NCBI RefSeq assembly: GCF_029784155.1
Contig: NC_073691.1
Span: 51,256,490 to 51,320,489 of the forward strand
Length of the DNA: 64,000 nt
Reading direction: 5' to 3'
Origin: Uranotaenia lowii
Lineage: Eukaryota; Arthropoda; Insecta; Diptera; Culicidae
Below the pieces are notes generated by a model that was not told where the DNA came from, ran no database searches, and was given only the letters and a program-made list of their open reading frames with translations. Position 1 is the first letter of the stretch, and each line of letters opens with the position of its first letter. Position numbers and translations under genes: made by a program. Shown one piece after another: positions 1-10,516 of the stretch.

Positions 1-570
1 TTTTCATCCGACAATTTAGCCTGTTGGTAAGGTGTCGGAGAGGTAATCAAAAGACTAGAGTTAGATTTCTGTTCGAGGTGATTTTTTTCCATTCACAATT
101 CATGATCGATTTTTTTTTATTGTTACATTATACGGCTAGTAGCATCATCCGCCGAACAAAGCACTTAATGTTTGAGCGTGCGTGAATTGTTTGTATTCTA
201 CAAACAGACCTAGATTATTTTGTAATTGCTTTGTTTGATGAATTTACGACTCACCTGACTTCATCGAATTGAATTCGCTGCTAGATTCCCCGGCAAAAAC
301 GCACATCTTGCTCTGATTAATGGTGCTCATACTGCCTCAGGGGGGGTTCTCATTATGCCTCCACAGTGGCTGGTTTTCAGCTTTTGGAAAAAATTTTTAA
401 AATGCATTTTTAAACGTTTTCATCTAGTTTTTCACGTTTCAGCCCGTTAGGGAATAGGCTTTTCAAGTGTCTGAACACGAAACAATAATATAACCTCCAT
501 ATTATAGCTATTTTCTATGGTTAAATAACCGTTTTCCTTAAGGTGGCCATTATGCCCCCATCTCCCCTAC
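1..570 (+). repeat. Foldback-family repeat, copy A (partial, cut by window edge)
   Basis: This stretch matches 3650-4109 and, inverted, the two ends of the element at 10159-13052. It begins with a tRNA-like module: an A-box-like segment near 18-32 and a degenerate B-box near 58-73. It then runs through a shared arm to a terminus reading tatgcccccatctcccctac at 551-570. The terminus is the same as in the other copies, which fixes the right edge; the left edge lies at or beyond the window start. It has no coding capacity. Family name is unknown to me; the repeat nature is seen directly from the three copies. Confidence 0.75.
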
Positions 571-619
571 AGAATCCGATATTTGATCACAAACATCGAA
601 TGTTAATGTTAATAAGCAG

Positions 620-1100
620 CTCGAAAATCTGGAGCAATTCAAACTTAAGCTTCCCAGATATTTTTCGGCGAGTATCCGGGCCGCGCAAAATCGGGATGTT
701 ATCCTAAATATTCGTCAATATCAAAATTATTCAATTAAAATTATGAAGAAAAATACTTGAAATTTTTTCGATGGAAACACTTCAGTCAATTTTAAATCAT
801 ATTTAAAACTTACAAAAATCGTTAATGTTGATTTTAATACAACAAGCTCAAAAAATTTGGAAGCAAAATATATAATTCGAATAACTCAATTTCAATTTTT
901 GTTTGCATCTGCAAATAAAGTGAAACAATTCGGGCAAAATTTGAACAATCTGACAATCTTATTGATATTACAATATTTGGGACTAAATTTCTATCAAATA
1001 GCGAGGCAATTTTCGGGAAACTGTAGTAGAATTGTAGACCTGGAATAAGATTTCGAGTTTTTTGCTCTAGTTCTGAGTCGTAATTTTTACTCTTGAATCA
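620..1100 (+). repeat. Dispersed AT-rich repeat family, copy 1
   Basis: The stretch shares ordered blocks with about 56,550-57,065 and 61,430-61,660. Shared blocks include an attattcaattaaaatta segment, a 'cataattc(g/t)aatgactcaa' block, and a late block 'ctggaatgagatttcgag'. In all three copies a cgggcaa-type motif lies nearby. No open frame of note is shared between copies, so it looks like a decayed non-autonomous or internal TE segment. The ends are not resolved. Confidence 0.5.
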
Positions 1101-1109
1101 TTTTAGTCG

Positions 1110-2270
1110 TTCTAAAATTGGAAATCCTGAGTTTCGCTGCTACTATCTCTTATATTAACTCCCATAACGTACATTTTCAATAGAATTTTAGTTTCTGGTA
1201 AATATCCTCGAATATGGAAACACTCAAAAATTATTTCAATTAAGAAGAAAAATAATTTAAATTCGTTGGATAACCCTAATAGTAAACTTTGTGTACTTTC
1301 GGAGGTATTGCAACAACAATTTAAAAATCTAAATCTGTGCGTATCTATCAAAAAACGAAATTATTAACAGTCAGGAGGATAACGACAAAAACACAGTACT
1401 TACATATACTGTGATGATTAAAGTACCTAGTAGATGATGGCTCAGTAATTGACAGGTCTAAATCTATTGTTATGATTCTATTGTTCTTTGCAATAAACTT
1501 TCACAAAATTTTGGATTTGGAAATTCAGCGACGACTTTGATAAGATCGTACTTTGAAGATCGTTCTCAAACCGTCAAAAACAACAATCAGGATGAGTACT
1601 ACTCTACCGATTACATCTGGAGTTCCTCAGGGCTCTATTTTAGGACCCATACTGTTCCCCATGTACATACATCAACGATTTAACTAATGTTCTAAGATTT
1701 TTCCAAAAACACATTTTTGCAGATGATGTATAGCTCTTTTCAGATTGCACAAACTTGATCGAGCAATGCGTTTATTCCCGACTCAATGATGATCTGCAGT
1801 CTATCCATGATTGGTAAATGAGAAACGCGTTGTCTTTGAATGTGAATAAATCGTATACTTTTTTTCTAAATAAGAATAATTTGATGCAAATAATACCGAA
1901 AACACTCCGATATAAACTGTGTCAGAAGCTGTAAGTTAAGGTTTTAAAATACAATCCAACTGTAAATTTAACTCGTATGTACCTACTCTAGCAGTGCGGG
2001 AAAATATATAACTCTTTGAGAACTCTTTGACTTCGTAAAATATTTTTGGATATAGAGATAAAGTTAAACTTTTCAAGGCTCTGATCTTTCCTCATTTTAC
2101 AGCTTGTGATTTTCTACTATTTCAAGTTTCCCAAGCAGTTCTTAATAAACTTAGAATTCGTTCCTTTGATATTTGTTAGAGATGTGAGCTATTGGAATGC
2201 CTTCCTAATTCTTTATCACTGGAAACCTCGTTCGCAGTTTTTATTCAAATAACTAGCTATTTATCGAAAT
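1110..2270 (+). pseudogene. Decayed non-LTR retrotransposon reverse transcriptase
   Basis: Translated in shifting frames, the DNA shows ordered reverse-transcriptase blocks. Near 1170-1270 is FNRILVSGKYPRIWKHSKII, the finger region of LINE RTs. Near 1475-1590 is a DSIVLCNKL...GFGNS segment followed by SYFEDRSQ. At about 1610-1650 is GVPQGSILGPIL, and near 1715-1735 a FADDV remnant of the YADD catalytic motif, followed at once by a stop. After 2050 a typical LINE C-terminal tail can be traced. Many stops and frameshifts make it inactive. The motif set fits the Jockey/CR1 group, but the clade cannot be fixed. The DD37E transposon starts just past its 3' end. Confidence 0.7.
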
Positions 2271-2287
2271 AAGGCACTTGAATATTA

Positions 2288-3560
2288 AAGTCTGTTTCAC
2301 ATAGAATCTGGTCGGATAAAATAGATCATTTCTCCGCAAAGAAATAACGTACAAGAAAAGTAAAAATGTCATTTTGTAGGGTTTTTATTACATTAAAATC
2401 ATTCTTCAGCTTTTCGGATGAATTTTCGAACTTTTTTTGTGATACTACCCATCATTTTCTGCACAGTACTGCTGGTAACCTCATTCGCCAACTTGTTCCA
2501 TCACTTTTCCATTTGAGCGGGTTTTTTCATGGTTCTGCTACATTTCTTCAGTTTGCCCTTAACTATTGCCCAATATTTCTCGATGAGACGAAAATCCGGA
2601 CAGTTCGGTGGATTGATACTTTTTTCAACAAAATCGATCTTGTTCTCCTTATACAACTTAACGACATCCCGGCTGTAGTGGAAGCTTGCCAGAACTTCAC
2701 CGGACCTTTGTGGGACCGAATGAATGGCAAGACCCTCTTCTGGAGACATTCTTCTTTGTAAACATTTCCATTCATTGTGTCCCCAGTGATGGAAATCTTA
2801 GTCTTCTTCCCACAACTACAGATCCCTTGCCAAATCATCAACTTACGAGCAAATTTATCTGCGAAAACAAACTTGAATCTACCCGCAACATTCCCTTTAC
2901 GTTTCGCAAGGTAAAATTTGTTACCGGGTATTTGTCCAAAATCCATTTTGACGTAAGTTTCGTCGTCCATCAAAATGCATCCGTTGTACTTGGTCAACAC
3001 TTTCTCGTACAACTTCCTTGCCCTGGTTTTTGCAACCAGGTTTCGTTTCAGCGTCCTGTTGGGGTGTTTGCTTGCATGATACGACCGCAAGCCTTCTCGC
3101 AAACAAATTCGTCGAGCTGTACTGTGATTCGTCTTGAACTTTTTCGCCAAATCACGCAAGGAGATTCCAGGATTATTGTGAACTGATCGAATTACCTTTG
3201 CTCGCAGCTTCCGGTCATATGTTCGACTTTTACGCCTGGTTTGTTTTGCTCGATTCACCGTAAGGGTCTCCCGGTAACGTTGCAGCACCGAATTTACAGT
3301 CGATTTTGGATATTTCAGGAATTTCGCGATCTTTACCCCTGACCACGTCGGTTTCTCTACGTGAGTGTGCAAAATTTTCTCTCGCCTTTCGCGTTCCATC
3401 GTCGATAACTTTTAACTGACTGCTTCAATCTTGATGAAATTTTCACCACTAAGTAAACAAACCATCCAGATCAAAACACTGTCACTAGATTTGCGATGTG
3501 ACAACTAGGGGCGCTGCAGTAAATGAAAAGATGCGACCAGATTTTATGTGAAACAGACTT
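2288..3560 (-). mobile_element. Tc1/mariner transposon, DD37E-type, inactivated
   Basis: A 1273-bp element has inverted termini beginning AAGTCTGTTTCACATA, which match over about 28 bp with few mismatches. It is flanked by the dinucleotide TA at 2286-2287 and 3561-3562, the target duplication expected of the IS630-Tc1-mariner superfamily. It encodes one transposase on the minus strand. Size, architecture and the 37-residue gap between the expected second D and the final E fit the ITmD37E group described from mosquitoes. The ends are well preserved, so the copy may still be mobilisable in trans; that is inference. Confidence 0.88.
2501..3399 (-). pseudogene. Mariner-type transposase, frameshifted, second catalytic Asp lost
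   Basis: The frame opens with MERERREKIL at 3399. Residues about 10-110 form the paired-like helix-turn-helix DNA-binding region. The first catalytic aspartate lies in ILMDDETYVK (residues 143-151), and WQGICSCGKK follows near residue 190. After PVKFW (about residue 237) the frame breaks. The next frame continues with HYSRDVVKLY and ends with the catalytic glutamate in LIEKYWAIVK. Relative to the family pattern, about ten bases are missing at the break, and with them the WPDL-type block holding the second aspartate. The protein should therefore be catalytically dead. Intact relatives are about 330-350 residues. Confidence 0.85.
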
Positions 3561-3649
3561 TATCAACGCACAAATGTAATATTTAAAACGATGTAATATT
3601 TATCATACGTTACTGAATAAAAGTGTTCAATAAAAATAATAATAATAGT

Positions 3650-4109
3650 TTACATCTGACGATTTTGCCTGTTGATAAGTTGTTGGAGATGTAATCAGAA
3701 GATTTAAGTTCGATTCTTGGTAAAGGTAATTTTTTTCTAAATTTACCATTCATGATCAACTATTTTGACTGTTGTCAAGCTGTAGCTCTATAATTCAGTT
3801 GACTCCATCAAATTGAATTCTTTGCTAGTTTCTGCGGCAGAAAACGCTCATCGTGCCCCGATTAATGGTGCATATACTGCCCCAGGGGTGATTATGTCCC
3901 TACAGTGACTGATTTTCCCCTTTGGCAAAAATTTTCAAAATGCATTTTCAAAACGTTGTTATCTATTTTTTTAATTTCAGCCAGTTTGGATATAGACTTT
4001 TTTAGTGTCCGAACACGAAACAATGATGTAACTCACATAATGAAGCTGGTTTTTTACGGTTAAATAAGCGTCCTTCTTAAGGTGGCCATAATGCCCTTAT
4101 CTCCCCTAG
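3650..4109 (+). repeat. Foldback-family repeat, copy B
   Basis: It starts with the degenerate tRNA-like module (gcctgttgataagttgttgg, 3667 on). It then follows copy A through the segment with ctcatcgtgccccgattaat and ends ggccataatgcccttatctc plus CCCTAG at 4109. Compared with the intact version around 12.2-12.6 kb, it lacks the segment between the two tRNA-like modules. It is non-coding. The copy is in the same orientation as copy A. Confidence 0.75.
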
Positions 4110-5213
4110 TCCTCAATTAAAAAATCCAGAATTTAAAAATTAGTTTTGAAGTTTTTAACTATTTTAACATTCTTTTTTTATATTTGTTTCAAGACTTATT
4201 TCTATACTTAAACAGCCAATGTAAGCACTCAAAAGCCACTAGAATACCGCTATCACTGTCTCTGTTGATTGTAAGTCATCAAAATGCACATTCGTGGCTC
4301 CCGGGAAAGAATCTTAGCTAGCCCAAAAGTAAACCGCGGCGGCCAGATTCCTGAAGCAAAAGAAAGCTAGTAGCAGCAAGGAAGCAGGCATCCTCCCCCG
4401 GGACGTTTTTGCTGCGCGCCCCGCTTGTTAGATGACGGTAATTAGGAAAACAAATAGTTGTTGCTGCCGGTTGCTTTCAGTGTGACATTAGACATTCTCC
4501 AGCCAGTCAGTCCGGGCCAGCAGCAAGAAAAACTTTGTATTTCGGGCGCGCGGAAAAACTTTTTGCCACCCACTCACTTGAACAGCCTTTCCCCCAGCAT
4601 TTGATGTTCCAGTCTTCTCTTAGATGCTGGCTGGAAGATGAACGTGAGCGTTTTTGCACCAAGGGATTACGATGAAAAATTACTCTTCTGGTGATTTAGA
4701 AAAGTTTCTTTTCGGAGGAACACAACGAGCCAGAAGCTTCAAAGGAACAGAAAGTAAGCACCATTTGCTGTAGCTAGAGTGATGCTGCTGGTGCCAGAGA
4801 GTATATAATAATTTTTTATTTCACCTTCTTTCCAGTAACCGGGAACAGAGAGCGTGTAGGTGGATGTCTCACATGAAGACCGACAGCAGTCAAAGGGAAT
4901 AACGACACTTGAAAGAGACCAGAGGCAGAACGACAGAAAATAGAGGAAAAACATTTTGAAAGTTATTTCCCTAACCAGACACGTGGCTTCAACCGGTTCC
5001 ACAGATATGGAAGTGCTTCTCCCAGAAGGAAAACTAATACCGAGCACCTAGCTAGTCCCACAGACAGACCACACGAACGATGTTTACCCGGAATGCATTT
5101 CTAGGGAGCTAGTTAACCAGCACTTCCGGCCGCAGATAACAGTTTTCCAAAAAACCGCTGCCGCCATACGCCACTATCTTGATTTACGGTTGAAGAGTGA
5201 AATAAAATTTAAG
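4110..5213. other. Unique, locally GC-richer stretch without recognised gene
   Basis: About 4265-4700 and 4840-5160 are GC-richer than the surroundings and not repeated elsewhere in the window. Open frames here, such as a 102-residue frame on the minus strand at 4739-5047, are short and match no family I recognise. The stretch could hold a non-coding exon or regulatory DNA of a neighbouring gene. Nothing in the sequence proves that. Confidence 0.3.
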
Positions 5214-5215
5214 TA

Positions 5216-5405
5216 CCGTTGGTTGGCGGTTACTCAAATTTGAACTGGGTGCGTTAGCTGATTAAGTTACGCACCGGGATCACTTTTTGAAACATTTTTT
5301 TGGAAAGTTGTTCATCAGAACATAATTTATTTAACCAAAATTTTTCCAAATTTTAGTCTAACAAAATTCAAAACAACTCAATATCAAATTTTGTCCAACC
5401 AACGG
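5216..5405. mobile_element. 190-bp TA-flanked MITE (mariner-type)
   Basis: Perfect 11-bp inverted ends CCGTTGGTTGG / CCAACCAACGG bound a 190-bp AT-rich segment. The dinucleotide TA occurs immediately outside both ends (5214-5215 and 5406-5407). A CAAATTTGA / CAAATTTTG block is also loosely inverted inside. TA duplication with short inverted ends fits a Tc1/mariner-derived MITE. No second copy was seen in the window. Confidence 0.65.
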
Positions 5406-5407
5406 TA

Positions 5408-6572
5408 CCTTCTTATAGAAAACGATAACCTACCGACCCGTACGTAAATTGTTTCTAGTCTTTTGGGAGTAGGATACCCAGGTTCCCTCTTCTGAAGGCA
5501 GATGCACTCGAAAGCAGTGGCCATCTCCCTGCTCTGGAGTCTGGAAAGGTGCAACCGGGAATAATATGGATCCCCAAGCCGGTTGGTTTAGACCATCACC
5601 ACCACCGCCAGTCAGATTTTTCGGGACTACCCGGATCAGTTTAAAAGCTCACATTAGTCGTGCATATCTAGCTGTCTAGGATTAACATTGACCAGAGGCG
5701 TAACGAAATTGTGAATCATAATTTGTATGTTTCTATATTGTTAAAACTTTTGAAACTCAGCTGCTGACGCAAGGTCCAACAGAGTTTTTAAGGAATGTAG
5801 TGCGTGTCTAAGAACCGCTAATACTCTTATGAGATCTTCAGTCGCGGCTCCATCGAAACAATTGCGAGATCTACTACGCATCAAAGATACTTTTTAAAGT
5901 TAATTTTGAAAAGTTTTTTAACATATTTTTTTTCTCAACTTCAGCTACCAGGATTGCTTTAAGCCTAAAGAACTATTGTAAGGTCTAATTGTGATTCCCG
6001 AAAAAAGTGTTGTTGAAAACGCAGGTTTCAGCGGTGGAATAGAGTTACTTTTATTAACATTTTGTTGTCGATATTCTGAGCTAACTACTCAGCTAATCAA
6101 CAAACAATGTTTTGGTTCTGCTGCAGACAGCAGTTTTCCTGTTGGTGTTACAGTTCGTAAGTTTCTGTTAAAATAAACGCTATGATAACAAGACTATCAC
6201 TGACACCACAGAGCTAACATTGGATAATCGTGCACAGAATATTAACCCATACACAAAAACCTACTGCGTTATGGTTTAAAATTAAGCCGATCTGGGTGAA
6301 ACAGCGTAAGCGTGAGCGAATCGAAAAAAAACTCATTGCAGTATCCACGTGGTATGAAAACACGCGTGCGTTTCGGAAACTGTAACCGCTATAAAACGTC
6401 GGGAAAGCAGCCGTTTCGGACTTTTCCGCTTAAGTGACGACTTAACGCGGGGACTAGGTCAAATCGTCCCTTTGGTGGATAGGAGCCAATCGTCCGGCCA
6501 AAGCTTTAATCCCTGGTCACGGAAAGGCCGAGAACCGAAAGCTACATCGGCAGATACGCCCAGGAAAACACG
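5408..6572. other. Non-coding flank of the hAT insertion
   Basis: No gene was recognised. A segment near 6005-6060 (gcaggtttcagcggtggaat) resembles 59,205-59,240 and is probably part of another dispersed repeat. From 6240 to 6572 the base composition rises, and the sequence continues beyond the hAT insertion at 8884, so 6240-6572 and 8884 onward were contiguous before insertion. Confidence 0.35.
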
Positions 6573-6580
6573 ATCTAGTG

Positions 6581-8875
6581 CAGGGATGAGCAACCCGCGG
6601 CCCGCGGGCCGCATGTGGCCCGCGAGACCCTTTTGTGCGACCCGCGAAGCTTTTTTCAAATTTAACTTAACTTTTTTCTACAATGAATTCTTAAGAAAAT
6701 TTATATGACATGATCAAATATGCACTTATCTGTATTTGCCTCACAATCATTAGAATTGATAACATTTTTCTGGCATTTTAAGCATTTATTATGTTCCATT
6801 CAAGGCATAAATGCAATATTGTTTATTAGCATAACGTAATATTGTAGTTTTCTTTTTATTCAGGATACATTTATCCAAATGACTCCTACCACTTTGAAAA
6901 GCCAAATCCATTAAAGTGAGTCGGAAGAGCAACCAAACATAGGATGCTAGTCATGATTAAAGGAATTTCGAGTCCGTTTGTGAAGTCTTCTTTTCGTTTC
7001 CAGCAAAAATAAAGTTGTATTATAAAAGATTCGCTCAGCAGGATTGTATCGCAAAAGCCCGACAATATTTACCCAGAAGGAACCATTCCCCAGATTTTTT
7101 TTCCCCAGAATGCACCATTTACCAGAAATTTTTGCCCAGGATGGACCATATTCCAGTTTTTTTTCCCCAGAATGAAACATTTTCTAGAATGCCATAAAAC
7201 CTAATTTTTTTTCTGAAGTTTTGTTTTCCTCTCTTTAATCTTATTAAATTTTGTCTAACAATTTTTTAAAAATTTCCAAGTTAATTTATTTTTGAACCAG
7301 TATTGTATTTTGTAAAGATTTGGGTACTTTGATTTTATGCCTACTAGTGTGCCTTTTAAAAAATCATTCAGAACTTGAAAACCATATTTTGAATTTTAAT
7401 TATTTTGTTTAGAAACGTCGCTGGTAAACTGACAATAAAACACAGACTTCCGACTATCGAGTACTTCACTTTTCTTTGTCAGAAGTCTTTTGGAAGCCGG
7501 AAGTTCGGACTTCCGAAGTAAACGCAGACCTAATAATAATATTGTATGAACCCAATTTTTGTGGAATTTTTCTTTAATTCTAGTTTGGAATAATATATTT
7601 GATTTTCTGGGAAATGGTTCTTTTTGGTGAAAAATTTTCTGGGAAATCATTCATTCTGGTAAAAAAAATTCAAAGTAAAGGTTCATTCTGAGGAAAAAAA
7701 TTCTGGAGAAGTGGTTTTCTGAAATTCTGGAGATTTTTAATTCCGGGCAAACGTTTTCGGTGAAATGGTATAAAACCCTCAGCAGATATTTGTTTTTAAA
7801 ATTTTCTTTTCAATTCGGCAATACTGGCAAAAAAAAATTAACCTTGTGAAACATTTTTTTTTTCTGAATATTGACGAAAATTACGAAAGTTTTATAAAAA
7901 AGTCTGGGGGATCGATTTTATGTTTTTTTACCAACATCAGCTGATTCATGTTGGTAAAAAAAAACCGAAGTTGCCGAAAAAAAAGTTCTTTAAAAAACAT
8001 TAGACTTCTTAAATTCGGTGATTCTTTGGCGATTTTTCTGTGATACTGTTTTCAAACATTTGGATAGAAAATTTAAAACAAACATTTATAACAAGTTATT
8101 TCACTTATAATTCGCATTCCACATTATCAAAGTCATAGTATAGCTTTAAAAATCCTATGCTTATGATATCTACATAAGACTAAAAATTATGAAAATTTGG
8201 AAAAAAAAATCTAGAATCAAGAATTTAATTTTGAAGAAAGTTGTTAAAAATATATGAAATTGAACATTTTTCTGTAATTTCGACAACCTTACTCATCATC
8301 TCAATGCAATGGTCCAATACAGACCTTCAATTAAAAAAACGGGGTTTTTCCCGTTTATAGGATAAAAAATCTAGGCTTAAAGGACCAGTTTTTATTGTGG
8401 AAAAAAAATCACAAAAAGTCAATTAACGATTCAACGTCCAACGCCAAGAAGACGGTGATTTTTTAAAATATATGTTTTTCACAGTTTTATTTATCACTGT
8501 GGTAAGCTTCAGAAGATTTTTAAATGAAAGTTATGACAAAAAGTTCCATCGGATTTAACAAGACAGTTGTAAGAACGAATGTTCGCCAAGAAGTTCAATT
8601 ACTTACAAAATTGATAGAATTCAAAAATGACAAAGATTAAGTGATGTACCTTTTCAATATCGGGTATTTGAAAAGTCGTGTCGAATTTCTGTTTAGAAGC
8701 ACGTGAATTCGTTTTATCTTTCCTATTTGAGATTTGTTTTCATCAAAATTTGTAGTTATAAAAAATTACGTGAAGCTCTCCTAATTATTAAAAAAAAAAC
8801 TTATTTTAGGTGCGGCCCGCCGACAACATTTCAAATTTAAAGTGGCCCGTTGGTTCAAAAGGTTGCTCACCCCTG
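6581..8875. mobile_element. Non-autonomous hAT element, 2.3 kb, 8-bp duplication
   Basis: The ends read CAGGGATGAGCAACC and, inverted, CAGGGGTGAGCAACC: 14 of 15 bases match and the form is typical of hAT elements. The 8-mer ATCTAGTG lies directly outside both ends (6573-6580 and 8876-8883), a perfect target-site duplication of hAT length. Subterminal GC-rich blocks (a perfect 16-bp palindrome at 6597-6612 and GCGGCCCGC near 8814) probably serve as transposase-binding repeats. The interior is AT-rich and encodes no hAT transposase, so it needs a helper in trans. Confidence 0.9.
7060..7760. repeat. Inverted array of ~30-bp repeats inside the hAT element
   Basis: From about 7070 to 7195, units related to ccccagaatgnaccattt recur every 30-35 bp. 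From about 7595 to 7740 the reverse-complement form (tctgggaaatggttcttttt) recurs in the same way. The two blocks can pair as a long imperfect hairpin. No stop-free coding frame runs through both blocks. Such arrays are common in non-autonomous mosquito elements. Confidence 0.55.
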
Positions 8876-8883
8876 ATCTAGTG

Positions 8884-9233
8884 CGTATACCGGACAAAGA
8901 CGGTACAAGAAATACGGATGTTTTCTTTGAAAAAGGTCTTTAAATAAGTGAATTTGTATTGAAAATCACCAACTTTATTAAATCATTTGGCAAGCAACCC
9001 ACGAGAACCCACCGACATTTTTACATGCATTTAGATCATAATCACAACTGTCACTTCTCGAAAAATGAGGTGCGCCAAACTGCTCGCAAGCAAGTTATTG
9101 CAATTTGAAAAATGTTTAATTTGAACCTTTTTTTGCGATTTTGACAGAAAAAATCTGCGAAACGAATGAGTTTTCCACAAGAATATCTCATTTGAGCCAA
9201 TTTCAATCGAATCCTGTGGAAATTTGAGGTATT
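8884..9233. other. Short AT-rich interval between two hAT insertions
   Basis: No gene, RNA or repeat was recognised. It is the continuation of the pre-insertion locus from 6572. Confidence 0.4.
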
Positions 9234-9241
9234 GTACAGCT

Positions 9242-9452
9242 CAGGCATGTCAAACTCGTTTAAGTGTGCGGTCCGCATTAAAAATCTTTCATTTCCAAAA
9301 ATAATATTATTTCCTCTCGTAGCAAAAAAAAATCTTTTTAAAATTTTGTGTAGTAGGGAATTTTGTGATAATTTAAGACGGGGCTACGCGGGCCGCATTG
9401 ACCAAGGCCGCGGGACGCATGCGTCCCGCGAACCCCCAATTTGACCAGCCTG
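9242..9452. mobile_element. 211-bp hAT MITE
   Basis: The ends CAGGCATGTCAAACT and, inverted, CAGGCTGGTCAAATT form imperfect inverted repeats in hAT style. The flanking 8-mers are GTACAGCT (9234-9241) and GTATAGCT (9453-9460), one mismatch apart, consistent with an aged 8-bp duplication. A perfect 22-bp GC-rich palindrome lies at 9409-9430, near the right end, echoing the subterminal GC palindrome of the larger hAT element 370 bp upstream. No coding capacity. Confidence 0.78.
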
Positions 9453-9460
9453 GTATAGCT

Positions 9461-10158
9461 TAAAAAAGGTGAAAAACCTTTTTTTTCTTTCAAGGTTTCT
9501 TTAAATTATTATTTTTACAAAGTAAGAACACAACATAGAGCTTAACAATGTTCTTCAAAGTTGATGTGGGAAGTATAATGATCAACTTTGTAGAAGAAAC
9601 CTTGCCTGTATTTTGCTTCTGTAAAAAGTTAGATTTTGGCGGCACTTTGCGGAGAAAAATAGAACTAATTTAAATCCATCAATATATAGTATATGGATAA
9701 GCGTGCCGCCCTGAGGCCCAAAATAAGGAGTCTCTGAGACGCTCCGAGTAAATATGAACAAGCGTGTATAAAGTGTGTTCATCCAATAAAAGTTCTTCTC
9801 TCAACTCAATAGTCCTATTTGCCGCTGGTAGTGTGCGTGATATTATGCTGGTTGTGATATTATGCTGGTATGCTGGTTCATCAACACTTTTCAGTTTTGG
9901 GACAATCAACCTATAAAAAGATATATGTGTCGACCTGCCAGTTTTTTGTACCGAGAGTTTTTTCGTTCACGCTCAGCCAATGTGCGTAAGAAATATCAAA
10001 AACAACTCTATAAAACGTGCTTTTCCTATTGTTCCGAATCTTATCGATGTTAAACCTTTTTCTAGCCATCCGAAACTCAAACCACTTTAGTAAGACAATT
10101 CTTACAATTGCAAGAGATTAAAACAACCTTCTTCATTTTGAAAGGACAGTTTTGGTAG
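9461..10158. other. Non-coding AT-rich interval
   Basis: Open frames here are short and mutually overlapping, and none resembles a known family. No RNA gene was seen. Confidence 0.35.
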
Positions 10159-10516
10159 GTAGGGGAGATAAGGGTATAATGGCCACTTTAAGGAAAACGC
10201 TTATTTAACCATAGAAAAGCTATAATATGTGAATTTCATCATTGTTTCGTGTTCAGACACTCAAATTGTCTATTTTCTAGTTGGCTGAAACTTGAAAAAC
10301 AAGATAAAAAAGTTTAAAAATGCATTTTAATTTTTTTTGCCAAAAGCTGAAAACCAGTCACTGTATAAGTAACATTAATCGAGGCAAGATAAGCGTTTTC
10401 TGTCGGGGAGTCTAGCAGCGAATTCAACTCGATGAAGTCAACTGAATACTAGAGCTACAGCTTGACTTGTTTCATCTGTCGATTTGGCCTTTTTGTAAGG
10501 TGTCGGTCTATCCTGC

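Noticed and set aside
241..260. Second acceptor-donor junction (inverse of actcacctgac)
   Set aside because: It lies within the foldback repeat and lacks a pyrimidine tract, so it is not a recursive splice candidate.
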